Assembly (NCBI GenBank): GCA_038380435.1
Contig: JAWZYU010000028.1
Location: forward strand, 44,203,095-44,267,094
DNA length: 64,000 nt
Direction: 5' to 3'
Origin: Ryuthela nishihirai
Taxonomy: Eukaryota > Arthropoda > Arachnida > Araneae > Heptathelidae
Shown: in pieces, positions 33,153 through 46,269 of the stretch
How positions within the stretch are numbered: position 1 is the first letter of the stretch
Layout of the letters: every line of letters begins with the position of its first letter
Translations under genes and position numbers: made by a program
The notes under the pieces: generated by a model
Told to the model about the DNA's origin: nothing
The model's database searches: none
Seen by the model: the letters and a program-made list of their open reading frames with translations, nothing else

Positions 33153-33537
33153 GGGTTGGGTTGTTTTACCTCTGAGCGGTACTTTTTTGCACACCATGGT
33201 CTAAATGGCCAGGTCACATGGACCCCGAAGGCTCAGAGAAGGTTGGGGGAGGGGACCCACTGGAACAGCTGTTAGGAGATAGATGGTAGCCTCCCGTCAA
33301 GGCCATCCAGCGTGTTCTTTAACATGCACAGGGTATGACTCTCCCACACAAGGGGCCACGGCTTAACGTCCCATCCGACGGACGGCGGTCTTTCCAAGCC
33401 CTTCGATGTCCCTACTAACCGTGGGCAGGGCGGGGGAATTCTGCGGAGATAAACCTCAACGCTGACCCAGCTGGGACTCGAACCTGGGAACTACAGATTA
33501 CGAGCCTGGCGCGCTACCGACTGAGCCACCCCGCCCC
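33153..33537 (-). mobile_element. SINE-A, full length
   Basis: Inserted at the upstream edge of the transposase relic. Has both promoter boxes. I could not find a good target-site duplication. Confidence 0.93.
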
Positions 33538-33951
33538 AGATTTTGATGTAGTCCTCGTACACATGCATTATGGTCACATGCAGAAACACCAGATGTTCTG
33601 CAGTCACGATATGGGAGAACTATTTATAGCCCCAAGGGGTTTCGGTTGGCAGTATTATTGTGGCAGAGTAAGGCAGATTTGTGGATCGGCAGGGTGAGTA
33701 TAATAAATTGCGTTTTCAGTGTATATTATTATTTACATTTTTCAATCACCCATTAGTACGAATTACTATTTCTAAAGATGCAAAATTCGTAAAATTAAAA
33801 GCTTCATTTTCTCTGAAAACCAACATCCGATATTCGCCAGAGACAATTTGTTATCCTTCTAGTTGGTATTGGAATTAACGATATTTTTCGTCATTTTTAG
33901 TAGGGAGAAATTCGTTCTTGATTTCTGTTAGTCTCTTGTCACTTACCATTG
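33538..33951. other. no recognised feature
   Basis: The first ~100 bp may continue the Tc1-like relic, but the translated similarity is too weak to assert. The rest is AT-rich. Confidence 0.4.
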
Positions 33952-34335
33952 TGGGCGGGATGGCTCAGTCGGTAGCGCGCCAGCCTCGTAATCTGTAGTT
34001 CCCAGGTTCGAGTCCCAGCTGGGTCATCGTTGAAATTTATCTCCGCAAAAATTCTCCGCCCTGCCCACGGTCAGTAGGGGGCACCGATGGGCTTGGAAAG
34101 GCCGCCGTCCGTCGGATGGGACGTTAAGCTGTGTCGCCGTGTGTGGGAGAGCCATACCCTGTGCACGTTAAAGAACACGCTGGATGGCCTTGACGGGAGG
34201 TTACCATCTGTCTCCCAACAGCTGTTCCAGTGGGTCCCCTCCCACAACCTTCTCTGAGTATTTGGGGTCCATGTGACCTGGCCATTTAGCCCTTGGTATG
34301 AAAAAAAGTGCCGCTTAGAGGTAAAACAACCCAAC
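33952..34335 (+). mobile_element. SINE-A, full length
   Basis: Head slightly shortened at the 5' end (GGGCGGGATGGCTCAGTC). TTACCATT occurs just before it and a few bases after the tail, a candidate short target duplication. Confidence 0.92.
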
Positions 34336-34702
34336 ACATTTACCATTTGTTTGAGTATTGTTTGTTTGTGTGCTTCGCAATAACGATTAAGCGTTTTTCT
34401 GAATCCCGGTTGTCTCTTGACACATCAATTATTTTATATCTGTTAAGAAGGGTGGGTGCATGGGAGCATTCGAGACAATAAGACTGGACTATTGACACAT
34501 CGGCTGTCCTCGTAAATCATTGGTTAATTGAGCTATCAATTAATTGTCAATCAACCAATTGTTTCATAGATCGAAGACCATTGGCTGATTCCTAAGTGAT
34601 GCCCTAGTGATTTATATCTCAATCCAAGCTGGATCTAAAAATATAGGGGTGAAGCAAATGACCCAAAAGAGAAAGATAAACGTACAAGGGGGGGGTGTTA
34701 GG
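34336..34702. other. no recognised feature
   Basis: Contains the word TTGTCAATCAACCAAT shared with 27545-27560 and an adjacent inverted TTGGTTAATTGA. It may be a worn foldback element; there is no gene. Confidence 0.4.
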
Positions 34703-35076
34703 AGGGTTGTTTTACCTCTGAGCGGCACTTTTTTGCACACCATGGGCTAAATGGCCAGGTCACAAGGACCCCAAAGGCTCAGAGAAAGTTGGGGGAGGGG
34801 ACCCATTGAGACAGCTGTTGGAAGACAGATGGTACCCTCCCGTCAAGGCAATCCAGCGTGTTCTTTAACGTGCACAGGGTATGACTCTCCCACACACGGG
34901 GTCACGGCTAAACGTCTCATCCAACGGACGGCGGTCTTTCCAAGCCCTTCGGTGTCCCTATTAACCGTGGGCAGGGCGGGGAATTTTGCGGAGATAAATC
35001 TCAACGCTGACCCAGCTGGGACTCGAACCTGGGAACTACAGATTACGAGCTTGGCGCGCTACCGACTGAGCCACCT
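34703..35076 (-). mobile_element. SINE-A, nearly full length
   Basis: Lies between two G runs (GGGGGGGG before, GGGGGGGGGG after), which may be the duplicated target or may replace the G/C-rich start of the head, which is missing. Confidence 0.9.
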
Positions 35077-35212
35077 AGGGGGGGGGGAGACGGTCTTTCC
35101 ATTGTAGTACAAAATATTTCCTTACATTTTAGGACCTTTATTTTTTTTAATACCTAAAATACACACAAGTTTAATAACTTTTTGTCTCCATTGCACTTAC
35201 TAGTATTCTAAA

Positions 35213-35391
35213 AAATAAATAAATAAATAAATAAATATCCCCTCAAGCAGCTGCTTGCCCCAGAAATCTGACAGGAGCTTGTCAGTTTATATGCAGAAAA
35301 ACAACACGAACATCCATGCCTTATCCGGGGCTCGAATTCACTTCCCTTAGATCAGTAGCCAAGCGCGCTAACCACTCGGGCATGGGACGAC
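35213..35391 (-). mobile_element. SINE-B, single copy with internal deletion
   Basis: The T-rich tail appears as six AAAT repeats on the plus strand (35213-35237). About 35 bp between TTATATGC and AGAAAAACAAC are missing. The tRNA-like head is complete. Confidence 0.9.
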
Positions 35392-36536
35392 TGAATATTC
35401 TCATAAGGGTGTATAATATTGATACGCACTCTACCATTCATTGTATTTGTGTTTAATATTAATACGGATTTTACTATTCATTGTATTTCTGCACAAAATG
35501 ATTATAAAGCCTACAATTCCCTGTATTTATCTTCAATATTAATGCACACTCTACGATTAATTTTATTTTTATACAATATTCGTCGTATATATGTGCACTA
35601 TTAACATAAGATCTACTATTTGTCGTATTTGTGGTAACATTTCGCAAGATCTCAAAAATATTTTTTTTTCAGAAGGATAAACAATATCTGTTATCGGTGA
35701 TCCAAAGCCAAACATTGCAGAATCTCCTCGCCTTAGAAGTTATTTAAGTTTCCAGTAAGTGGATTTTACGTGATCAGCAACATCCATAATACATTATTAG
35801 AGAAACCATCTTTCCTTTGCTTGATCCATTTCATATCTTTTCATTGCAAGGCTTCATTTTATGTGACATGTAACTTTAATCGACGAAAAGGCACCACAGT
35901 GATCAATTATATGATAGCGGCAAGTTTCCTGATCGATTTTAAGAAGTATTCTCTAGATGCTTGTGTTGCTTCCGTGGTAAATTCCTCTACTACTAATGCA
36001 ATAACTGAATGGCACGTCCAGGATATGGTTAAAAGCATCTTTTTCCTTGGCTCGTTTTTGTTGGTCATCCGATGATTGAGCAGGAGACGCAAGTCTGGAC
36101 TTGGATTATGTAACTTGGGAGTATTTTTGCTAAGTTTTGTCTTTTTTTGGCTTGGGTCTTGAATTGTTAATGCATATGTCGTTCTTCTTTCTTCTTCTTC
36201 TGTTTCTTTCTTAATAGTAATGTTTTCTTTTTTCTTTCTGTTTCTAGTTTCTTTAGGTCGATACTCTTGGAAAGAAAGTAACAGTTATTTAGTTGGTTTG
36301 ATTGGTTTTTTGGTGTTTTTATTTTATTGTACGCTGTAGTCGGTTATCAACGCATCAGAGCTCATGACAGGTTTTTGAGAAGATGATTCGATGACAGCTT
36401 TACGGATCAGTTATTTTCTGAAGGCCACAAATGTTTTCTTCAAATCTAAGGGATGTAGGTTGTGTATTTTAAGTCATGATTTGATGTATTTTTTTTCTCT
36501 AAATAATAAGGATTATTCAAAAATTATAATAAAAAA
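35392..36536. other. no recognised feature; weak tandem words at left
   Basis: 35410-35640 is a loose ~65-bp tandem repeat: CTACNATTCATTGTATTTNT, then AATATTAATRC, four diverged copies. The plus-strand frame at 35770-36075 (101 aa) shows no recognisable domain. Confidence 0.4.
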
Positions 36537-36546
36537 GACTGCTGAT

Positions 36547-36937
36547 TTTGGTTGGTTGGTTGTTTTACATCTGAGCAGCACTTTTTTGCACACCGTGCGC
36601 TAAATGGCCAGGTCACATGGACACCGAAAGCTCAGAGAAGGTTGGGGGAGAGGACCCACTGGAACAGCTGTTGGGAGACAGATAGTAGCCTCCCGTCAAG
36701 GCCATCCAGCGTGTTCTTTAACGTGCATAGGGTATGGCTCTCCCGCACACAGGGCCACGGCTTAACGACGGAAGATGGCCTTTCCAAGCCCATCGGTTTC
36801 CCCTACTGACCGTGGGCAGGGCGGGTAGTACTGCGGAGATAAATCTCAAAGCTAACTCAGCTGGGACTCGAACCTGGGAACTGCAGATTACGAGCCTGGA
36901 ACGCTACCAACTGAGCCCCTCCGCCCCCCCCCCCCCA
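36547..36937 (-). mobile_element. SINE-A, full length
   Basis: GACTGCTGAT at 36537-36546 and 36947-36956 is the target duplication, with A-rich sequence between the C-rich head end and the right repeat. Ten bases of the body (TCCCATCCGA) are deleted near 36765. Confidence 0.92.
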
Positions 36938-37239
36938 AAAAAAAATGACTGCTGATAAAGCTGTGGGGTGGTGTATCTCGGAGAGTCATTTTTTTTTACC
37001 AACAGAGTAGGTCAAATCAGGAGTGCAAAAAATTCCTGTCCTTTTAAAACTTTTATGAGCCCACGAGAAAATTCTAATATATAACACAATATTTTGAGTC
37101 TAGCTCTGTTACAGTAAATGGTGTTTTAATAAGTTGAAACACCAAAATTTGAATAAGATCATACAAGTATCTGCAAAGTCATTTAAAACAAACATATATT
37201 TTCCCTAAGCCTACACATTGTCCTTGGTGAGAAAAGGGG

Positions 37240-37477
37240 TGGGGAAAAGGGGAAGGTCGCAGTTCATCGGATGGGACATACAGCCGTGGTCTCGTGAACA
37301 AGAGAGCCATACATACCCTGAGAAAGAACACACTGAATGGCCTTAATGGGGGCTACCATCTGTCTCCTAACAGGCTGCCCAGCTGAGCCCTTTTCCCTAA
37401 CTTTCTCTTGGGGTCTTTATGACCTGGCCATTAAACCCATTGTGAGCAGAAAGGTGCCGCTAAGAGGTGAAACAACT
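37240..37477 (+). mobile_element. SINE-A, old 5'-truncated remnant
   Basis: Begins at GGTCGCAGTTCATCGGATGG and ends AGGTGAAACAAC. Several indels mark it as old. Confidence 0.8.
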
Positions 37478-37533
37478 TTTTATTATATTTAATTTTATTT
37501 GTTATTATTTTTGTGCCTATACATAACACAAGT

Positions 37534-37919
37534 TGTTTGGGTTGTTTTACCTCTGAGCGGCACTTTTTTGCACACCATGGGCTAAATGGCCAGGTCACAA
37601 GGACCCCGAAGGTTCAGAGAAGGTTGGGGGAGGGGACCCACTGGAACAGTTGTTAGGAGACAGATGGTAGCCTCCCGTCAAGGCCAGCCAGAGTGTTTTT
37701 CAACGTGTAAGGGTATGTCTCTCCCATACACGGGGCCACGACTTAACGTCCCATCCGACGGACGGCGGCCTTTCCAAGCCCATCGGTGTCCCCTACTGAC
37801 CGTGGGCAGGGCGGGGAATTTTGCGGAGATAAATCTCAACGCTGACCCAGCTGGGACTCGAACCTGGGAACTACAGATTACGAGCCTCGAGCGCTACCGA
37901 CTGAGCCACCCTCGCCCCC
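37534..37919 (-). mobile_element. SINE-A, full length
   Basis: Perfect 12-bp target duplication CATAACACAAGT at 37522-37533 and 37920-37931. Confidence 0.96.
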
Positions 37920-38046
37920 CATAACACAAGTAAAATGCAATAAAGATAGTTAAGCTTTTTTGTTCCCTTCATTGCACCTCCTCGGAAATATTGGCCCAGA
38001 GAAAACATAATAGTTTTCTATTTGGCTAGATGCCAAAACTGTGCTA

Positions 38047-38112
38047 AGTACCTCTGTGTTAAATGATCAGGTTATAAGGATTCCAAAATCTCAGAGTTCG
38101 ATAGGCGAAAGG
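38047..38112 (-). mobile_element. SINE-A, short relic
   Basis: Diverged tail words TACCTCTGTGTTAAATG, CAGGTTATAAGGATTCC and TCTCAGAG in the right order. Confidence 0.5.
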
Positions 38113-38162
38113 ACAGCTACTAAGAAATAATTATAAGGCTTTTATTGTCGTTGTTTTTTTTG

Positions 38163-38540
38163 AGGGGCAAGGGTGACTCAGTCGGCAGCGCATCAGGTTT
38201 ATAATCTTCTGTTTTCAGGTTCGAGTCCGAGTTGAGCCAGCGTTGAGATTTATCTCCGCAAAACTTCCTCTGCACTCGGTCAGTAGGGGACACCGATGGG
38301 CTTGGAAAGACCGCCGTCCATCAGATGGGACGTTAAGCCGTGGCTTCGTGTGTGGGAGAGTTATACCTGTACACATTAAAGAACACGCTGGATGGCCTTG
38401 ACGGAGCTGCCATTTGCTTCCTAACAGCCAGCGGGTTTCGCTCCCCCAACCTTCTATGAGCCTTTGGAATCCTTGTGACCTGGCTATTTAGTCCATTGTG
38501 TGCAAAAAAAAGTGTGCTCAGAAGCAACACAATCCCACCC
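38163..38540 (+). mobile_element. SINE-A, full length but diverged
   Basis: Head GGGTGACTCAGTCGGCAGCG, B box GGTTCGAGTCCG and altered tail CAACACAATCCCACCC. T-rich flanks resemble each other, but no firm target duplication. Confidence 0.88.
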
Positions 38541-39164
38541 TTGTGTTTTGATTATCTCATTAATATGTAGAGTATTTACTCTCAGGTTTTAAGAAAAGCA
38601 TCTACTTACATTTATATACGTTTCGTTCAATGTTACTGTTCACTTTATTTTAGTTTATTTCCAGAAAGTATTGGATTTATCGATCGCGATTTTGGTGAAA
38701 ACTGCCTTCGCAAGGGACACAAGCTCCTTGCAAAGGATTTCTTGTAATTTTTATTTAACAAAATTATAATTAACTTCGTTTTTTTCGCTTCAAAATTTTA
38801 TTTAACTATCAAAGTATGGAAGAAAGTCAAAAATATCAAATTTTGAAAGTTTTAAAATTTGAATTCCTGTTCCAATATATGTGTACTAGGGGTCCACCCC
38901 TAGTACATATGTATTGGAACAGGATAATTTGGTCTAGGCTGCCAAACCTTCCATGGGGGCTTCACTTCTTGGATCCTCTGTTGTTGGCTCGCTCCTTATA
39001 GAGAATCTCATCAGAGTCCTTACAGAGAAGCTCATCAGGTTCCTTACAGAGAACTAGCTCACCACGCCCGTAACCTTACAGGATGGGTAAAGTAATGTTT
39101 TGAAATTTGGAATGCTGCATAAAATGTTTTCCAAAATTAACATTTTTGTCCGTCACAGAAAATG
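38541..39164. other. unassigned, with a strong hairpin and small direct repeats
   Basis: 38996-39055 has three copies of GAGAAYCTCATCAG-like words followed by TTCCTTACA. The hairpin is listed separately. No gene. Confidence 0.4.
38865..38924. repeat. 60-bp palindrome
   Basis: 28-bp arms beginning TCCTGTTCCAATA and ending TATTGGAACAGGA, with a 4-bp loop (TCCA) and two mismatches. It could be a foldback end of a lost element or a hairpin-forming site. Confidence 0.88.
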
Positions 39165-42100
39165 GAGTTTAGAATTTAACACAAAACGATTTATTTTAAA
39201 TATAGCTATCCTGGAAATAGGGTTTAGAATTTAACACAAAACAATTTATTTTAAAATATAGCTATCCAGGAAATAGGGTTTAGAATTTAACACAAAACAA
39301 TTTATTTTAAAATATAGCTATCCAGGAAAGAGGGTTTATAATTTAACACAAAACAATTTATTTTAAAATATAGCTATCCAGGAAAGAGGGTTTAGAATTT
39401 AACACAAAACAATTTATTTTAAAATATAGCTATCCAGGAAAGAGGGTTTAGAATTTAACACAAAACAATTTATTTTAAAATATAGCTATCCAGGAAAGAG
39501 AGTTTAGAATTTAACACAAAACAATTTATTTTAAAATATAGCTATTCAGGAAATAGGGTTTAGAATTTAACACAAAATATTTTAAAATGTAGCTATCCAG
39601 GAAATAAGGTCTTGAATTTAACACAAAACAATTTATTTTAAAATATAGCTATCCAGGAAAGAGGGTTTAGAATTTAACACAAAACAATTTATTTTAAAAT
39701 ATAGCTATCCAGGAAAGAGGGTTTAGAATTTAACACAAAACAATTTATTTTAAAATATAGCTATCCAGGAAAGAGGGTTTAGAATTTAACACAAAACAAT
39801 TTATTTTAAAATATAGCTATCCAGGAAATAGGGTTTAGAATTTAACACAAAACAATTTATTTTAAAATATAGCTATCCAGGAAATAGGGTTTAGAATTTA
39901 ACACAAAACAATTTATTTTAAAATATAGCTATCCAGGAAAGAGAGTTTAGAATTTAACACAAAACAATTTATTTTAAAATATAGCTATCCAGGAAATAGG
40001 GTTTAGAATTTAACACAAAACAATTTATTTTAAAATATAGCTATCCAGGAAATAGGGTTTAGAATTTAACACAAAACAATTTATTTTAAAATATAGCTAT
40101 CCTGGAAATAGGGTTTAGAATTTAACACAAAACAATTTATTTTAAAATATAGCTATCCAGGAAAGAGGGTTTAGAATTTAACACAAAACAATTTATTTTA
40201 AATATAGCTATCCAGGAAATAGGGTTTAGAATTTAACACAAAACAATTTATTTTAAATATAGCTATCCAGGAAATAGGGTTTAGAATTTAACACAAAACG
40301 ATTTATTTTAAATATAGCTATCCTGGAAATAGGGTTTAGAATTTAACACAAAACAATTTATTTTAAAATATAGCTATCCAGGAAATAGGGTTTAGAATTT
40401 AACACAAAACAATTTATTTTAAAATATAGCTATCCAGGAAAGAGAGTTTAGAATTTAACACAAAACAATTTATTTGAAAATATAGCTATTCAGGAAATAG
40501 GGTTTAGAATTTAACACAAAATATTTTAAAATGCAGCTATCCAGGAAATAAGGTTTTGAATTTAACACAAAACAATTTATTTTAAAATATAGCTATCCAG
40601 GAAAGAGGGTTTAGAATTTAACACAAAACAATTTATTTTAAAATATAGCTATCCAGGAAATAGGGTTTAGAATTTAACACAAAACGATTTATTTTAAAAT
40701 ATAGCTATCCAGGAAATAGGGTTTAGAATTTAACACAAAACAATTTATTTTAAATATAGCTATCCAGGAAATAGGGTTTAGAATTTAACACAAAACGATT
40801 TATTTTAAATATAGCTATCCTGGAAATAGGGTTTAGAATTTAACACAAAACAATTTATTTTAAAATATAGCTATCCAGGAAAGAGGGTTTAGAATTTAAC
40901 ACAAAACAATTTATTTTAAATATAGCTATCCTGGAAATAGGGTTTAGAATTTAACACAAAACAATTTATTTTAAAATATAGCTATCCAGGAAATAGGGTT
41001 TAGAATGTAACACAAAACAATTTATTTTAAAATATAGCTATCCAGGAAAGAGAGTTTAGAATTTAACACAAAACAATTTATTTTAAAATATAGCTATTCA
41101 GGAAATAGGGTTTAGAATTTAACACAAAATATTTTAAAATGTAGCTATCCAGGAAATAAGGTTTTGAATTTAACACAAAACAATTTATTTTAAAATATAG
41201 CTATCCAGGAAAGAGGGTTTAGAATTTAACACAAAACAATTTATTTTAAAATGTAGCTAATCAGGAAATAGGGTTTAGAATTTAACACAAAATATTTTAA
41301 AATGTAGCTATCCAGGAAATAATGTTTTGAATTTAACACAAAACAATTTATTTTAAAATATAGCTATCCAGGAAAGAGGGTTTATAATTTAACACAAAAC
41401 AATTTATTTTAAAATATAGCTATCCAGGAAATAGGGATTTGAATTTATCACAAAACAATTTATTTTAAAATATAGCTATCCAGGAAAGAGGGTTTAGAAT
41501 TTAACACAAAACAATTTATTTTAAAATATAGCTATCCAGGAAAGAGGGTTTAGAATTTAACACAAAACAATTTATTTTAAAATGTAGCTAATCAGGAAAT
41601 AGGGTTTAGAATTTAACACAAAATATTTTAAAATGTAGCTATCCAGGAAATAATGTTTTGAATTTAACACAAAACAATTTATTTTAAAATATAGCTATCC
41701 AGGAAAGAGGGTTTAGAATTTAACACAAAACAATTTATTTTAAAATATAGCTATCCAGGAAAGAGGGTTTAGAATTTAACACAAAACAATTTATTTTAAA
41801 ATGTAGCTAATCAGGAAATAGGGTTTAGAATTTAACACAAAATATTTTAAAATGTAGCTATCCAGGAAATAATGTTTTGAATTTAACACAAAACAATTTA
41901 TTTTAAAATATAGCTATCCAGGAAAGAGGGTTTATAATTTAACACAAAACAATTTATTTTAAAATATAGCTATCCAGGAAATAGGGTTTAGAATTTAACA
42001 CAAAACAATTTATTTTAAAATATAGCTATCCAGGAAATAGGGTTTAGAATTTAACACAAAACAATTTATTTTAAAATGTAGCTATCCAGGAAATAGGGTT

Positions 42101-45100
42101 TAGAATTTAACACAAAACGATTTATTTTAAATATAGCTATCCTGGATATAGGGTTTAGAATTTAACACAAAACAATTTATTTTAAAATGTAGCTAATCAG
42201 GAAATACGGTTTAGAATTTAACACAAAATATTTTAAAATGTAGCTATCCAGGAAATAATGTTTTGAATTTAACACAAAACAATTTATTTTAAAATATAGC
42301 TATCCAGGAAAGAGGGTTTAGAATTTAACACAAAACAATTTATTTTAAAATATAGCTATCCAGGAAATAGGGTTTAGAATTTAACACAAAACAATTTATT
42401 TTAAAATATAGCTATCCAGGAAAGAGGGTTTAGAATTTAACACAAAATGATTTATTTTAAATATAGCTATCCTGGAAATAGGGTTTAGAATTTAACACAA
42501 AACAATTTATTTTAAAATATAGCTATCCAGGAAAGAGGGTTTAGAATTTAACACAAAACAATTTATTTTAAAATATAGCTATCCAGGAAAGAGGGTTTAG
42601 AATTTAACACAAAACAATTTATTTTAAAATATAGCTATCCAGGAAATAGGGTTTAGAATTTAACACAAAACAATTTATTTTAAAATATAGCTATCCAGGA
42701 AATAGGGTTTAGAATTTAACACAAAACAATTTATTTTAAAATATAGCTATCCAGGAAATAGGGTTTAGAATTTAACACAAAACAATTTATTTTAAAATAT
42801 AGCTATCCAGGAAATAGGGTTTAGAATTTAACACAAAACAATTTATTTTAAAATATAGCTATCCAGGAAATAGGGTTTAGAATTTAACACAAAACGATTT
42901 ATTTTAAATATAGCTATCCTGGAAATAGGGTTTAGAATTTAACACAAAACAATTTATTTTAAAATATAGCTATCCAGGAAATAGGGTTTAGAATTTAACA
43001 CAAAACAATTTATTTTAAAATATAGCTATCCAGGAAATAGGGTTTAGAATTTAACACAAAACAATTTATTTTAAAATATAGCTATCCAGGAAAGAGAGTT
43101 TAGAATTTAACACAAAACAATTTATTTTAAAATATAGCTATTCAGGAAATAGGGTTTAGAATTTAACACAAAATATTTTAAAATGTAGCTATCCAGGAAA
43201 TAAGGATTTGAATTTATCACAAAACAATTTATTTTAAAATATAGCTATCCAGGAAAGAGGGTTTAGAATTTAACACAAAACAATTTATTTTAAAATATAG
43301 CTATCCAGGAAATAGGGTTTAGAATTTAACACAAAACAATTTATTTTAAAATATAGCTATCCAGGAAATAGGGTTTAGAATTTAACACAAAACGATTTAT
43401 TTTAAATATAGCTATCCAGGAAATAGGGTTTAGAATTTAACACAAAACAATTTATTTTAAAATATAGCTATTCAGGAAATAGGGTTAGAATTTAACACAA
43501 AATATTTTAAAATGTAGCTATCCAGGAAATAAGGTTTTGAATTTAACACAAAACAATTTATTTTAAAATATAGCTATCCAGGAAAGAGGGTTTAGAATTT
43601 AACACAAAACAATTTATTTTAAAATATAGCTATCCAGGAAATAGGGTTTAGAATTTAACACAAAACAATTTATTTTAAAATATAGCTATCCAGGAAATAG
43701 GGTTTAGAATTTAACACAAAACAATTTATTTTAAAATATAGCTATCCAGGAAATAGGGTTTAGAATTTAACACAAAACAATTTATTTTAAAATATAGCTA
43801 TCCAGGAAATAGGGTTTAGAATTTAACACAAAACAATTTATTTTAAAATATAGCTATCCAGGAAAGAGAGTTTAGAATTTAACACAAAACAATTTATTTT
43901 AAAATATAGCTATTCAGGAAATAGGGTTTAGAATTTAACACAAAATATTTTAAAATGTAGCTATTCAGGAAATAAGGATTTGAATTTATCACAAAACAAT
44001 TTATTTTAAAATATAGCTATCCAGTTAAGAGGGTTTAGAATTTAACACAAAACAATTTATTTTAAAATATAGCTATCCAGGAAATAGGGTTTAGAATTTA
44101 ACACAAAACAATTTATTTTAAAATATAGCTATCCAGGAAATAGGGTTTAGAATTTAACACAAAACGATTTATTTTAAATATAGCTATCCAGGAAATAGGG
44201 TTTAGAATTTAACACAAAACAATTTATTTTAAAATATAGCTATCCAGGAAAGAGGGTTTAGAATTTAACACAAAACAATTTATTTTAAAATATAGCTATC
44301 CAGGAAAGAGAGTTTAGAATTTAACACAAAACAATTTATTTTAAAATATAGCTATTCAGGAAATAGGGTTAGAATTTAACACAAAATATTTTAAAATGTA
44401 GCTATCCAGGAAATAAGGTTTTGAATTTAACACAAAACAATTTATTTTAAAATATAGCTATCCAGGAAAGAGGGTTTAGAATTTAACACAAAACAATTTA
44501 TTTTAAAATATAGCTATCCAGGAAATAGGGTTTAGAATTTAACACAAAACAATTTATTTTAAAATATAGCTATCCAGGAAATAGGGTTTAGAATTTAACA
44601 CAAAACAATTTATTTTAAAATATAGCTATCCAGGAAATAGGGTTTAGAATTTAACACAAAACAATTTATTTTAAAATATAGCTATCCAGGAAATAGGGTT
44701 TAGAATTTAACACAAAACAATTTATTTTAAAATATAGCTATCCAGGAAAGAGAGTTTAGAATTTAACACAAAACAATTTATTTTAAAATATAGCTATTCA
44801 GGAAATAGGGTTTAGAATTTAACACAAAATATTTTAAAATGTAGCTATCCAGGAAATAAGGTTTTGAATTTAACACAAAACAATTTATTTTAAAATATAG
44901 CTATCCAGGAAAGAGGGTTTAGAATTTAACATAAAACAATTTATTTTAAAATATAGCTATCCAGGAAATAGGGTTTAGAATTTAACACAAAACAATTTAT
45001 TTTAAAATATAGCTATTCAGGAAATAGGGTTTAGAATTTAACACAAAACAATTTATTTTAAAATATAGCTATCCAGGAAATAGGGTTTAGAATTTAACAC

Positions 45101-45570
45101 AAAACAATTTATTTTAAAATATAGCTATCCAGGAAAGAGGGTTTAGAATTTAACACAAAGCAATTTATTTTAAAATATAGCTATCAGGAAATAGGGTTTA
45201 GAATTTAACACAAAACATTTTAAAATGTAGCTATCCAGGAAATAAGGTTTTGAATTTAACACAAAACAATTTATTTTAAAATATAGCTATCCAGGAAAGA
45301 GGGTTTAGAATTTAACACAAAACAATTTATTTTAAAATATAGCTATCCAGGAAATAGGGTTTAGAATTTAACACAAAACATTTTAAAATGTAGCTATCCA
45401 GGAAATAAGGTTAAGAATTTAACACAAAAAATTTATTTTAAAACATAACTATCCAGGAAATAAGGTTTAGAATTTAACACAAAACAATTTATTTTAAAAT
45501 GTAGCTATCCAGGAAATAAGGTTTAGAATTTAACACAAAACAATTTATTTTAAAATATAGCTATCCAGGA
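39165..45570. repeat. 56-bp satellite array, about 115 copies
   Basis: The unit runs AGGGTTTAGAATTTAACACA, AAACAATTTATTTTAAAATA, TAGCTATCCAGGAAAT. Variants: 55-bp units with CGATTTATTTTAAATATAGC, GAGAG/GAGGG/TAGGG alternatives at the unit edge, and a short unit of about 44-45 bp with ACACAAAATATTTTAAAATG. Short units near 43500, 43943, 44384 and 44826 are spaced about 442 bp apart, a higher-order period of seven long units plus one short unit. It is strongly AT-rich and has no open frame of interest. Confidence 0.97.
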
Positions 45571-46269
45571 AAATATTTCATTGCACCCATTATACACTCG
45601 TGTCGAAAAGTTAAGCATCGTTGACAAAATGTATAAAATGAAGGAAATGAGACGATAGAATGACATGGACGAAACAGTGCGGCTGGAGTATGGAAGGAAG
45701 AAATGCTTTCCGAAGGAAGAAAAATAAACGTAATGTCTTTCAATAATAATTTTGTTCGTTTTTAAATCAAGTATGAAAATATTTTTTGACAGTCGGGTAT
45801 TAATACCGACTGTCAAAGATAAATATTAAGTTATAGATTAAATATCCGTAAGGTTTGAGCATTAAAATTCTTTTTTATATATTTCAGTATCTGAAACGCA
45901 TGTAATTTCCTTATTTGTAAAATACCTAATTCATTATATACAATTGAAACGCTTTCAAATTTTTCCAGTTTCATCATGCATTTAATTATGTGGTTCTATA
46001 CATAGTATAACGGTTTGATTGTTGTCAAATAAACTGCACCCCACGATAACAAACCATATAGCAAATAAGATTTAATCCAAGAAAAGTAAATAATTTTAAT
46101 AAAGATAAATTTATAAATTTCCGGATATAATAAATTTTAGGTATAATGCAGTTAAGTTTTTTAACAATATCAGATATTTGTAAGCTCACCGGACAAAAAA
46201 TTAGTCATCCCTGGCTGAATGTCACCTAATAGCGCGCAACGCCTCCGTGCGACCGAAGAACAGCGTAAA
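45571..46269. other. no recognised feature; short palindrome at 45785
   Basis: Unassigned AT-rich spacer between two arrays. It contains the 33-bp near-palindrome TTTGACAGTCGG ... CGACTGTCAAA around GTATTAATAC (45785-45817). Confidence 0.5.

Noticed and set aside
35770..36075. 101-residue plus-strand frame
   Set aside because: No recognisable domain, no splice or promoter evidence, and an equal-sized shadow on the other strand.
39165..45570. CRISPR-like regular repeats
   Set aside because: Units are contiguous with no unique spacers, and the window is eukaryotic; it is a satellite.
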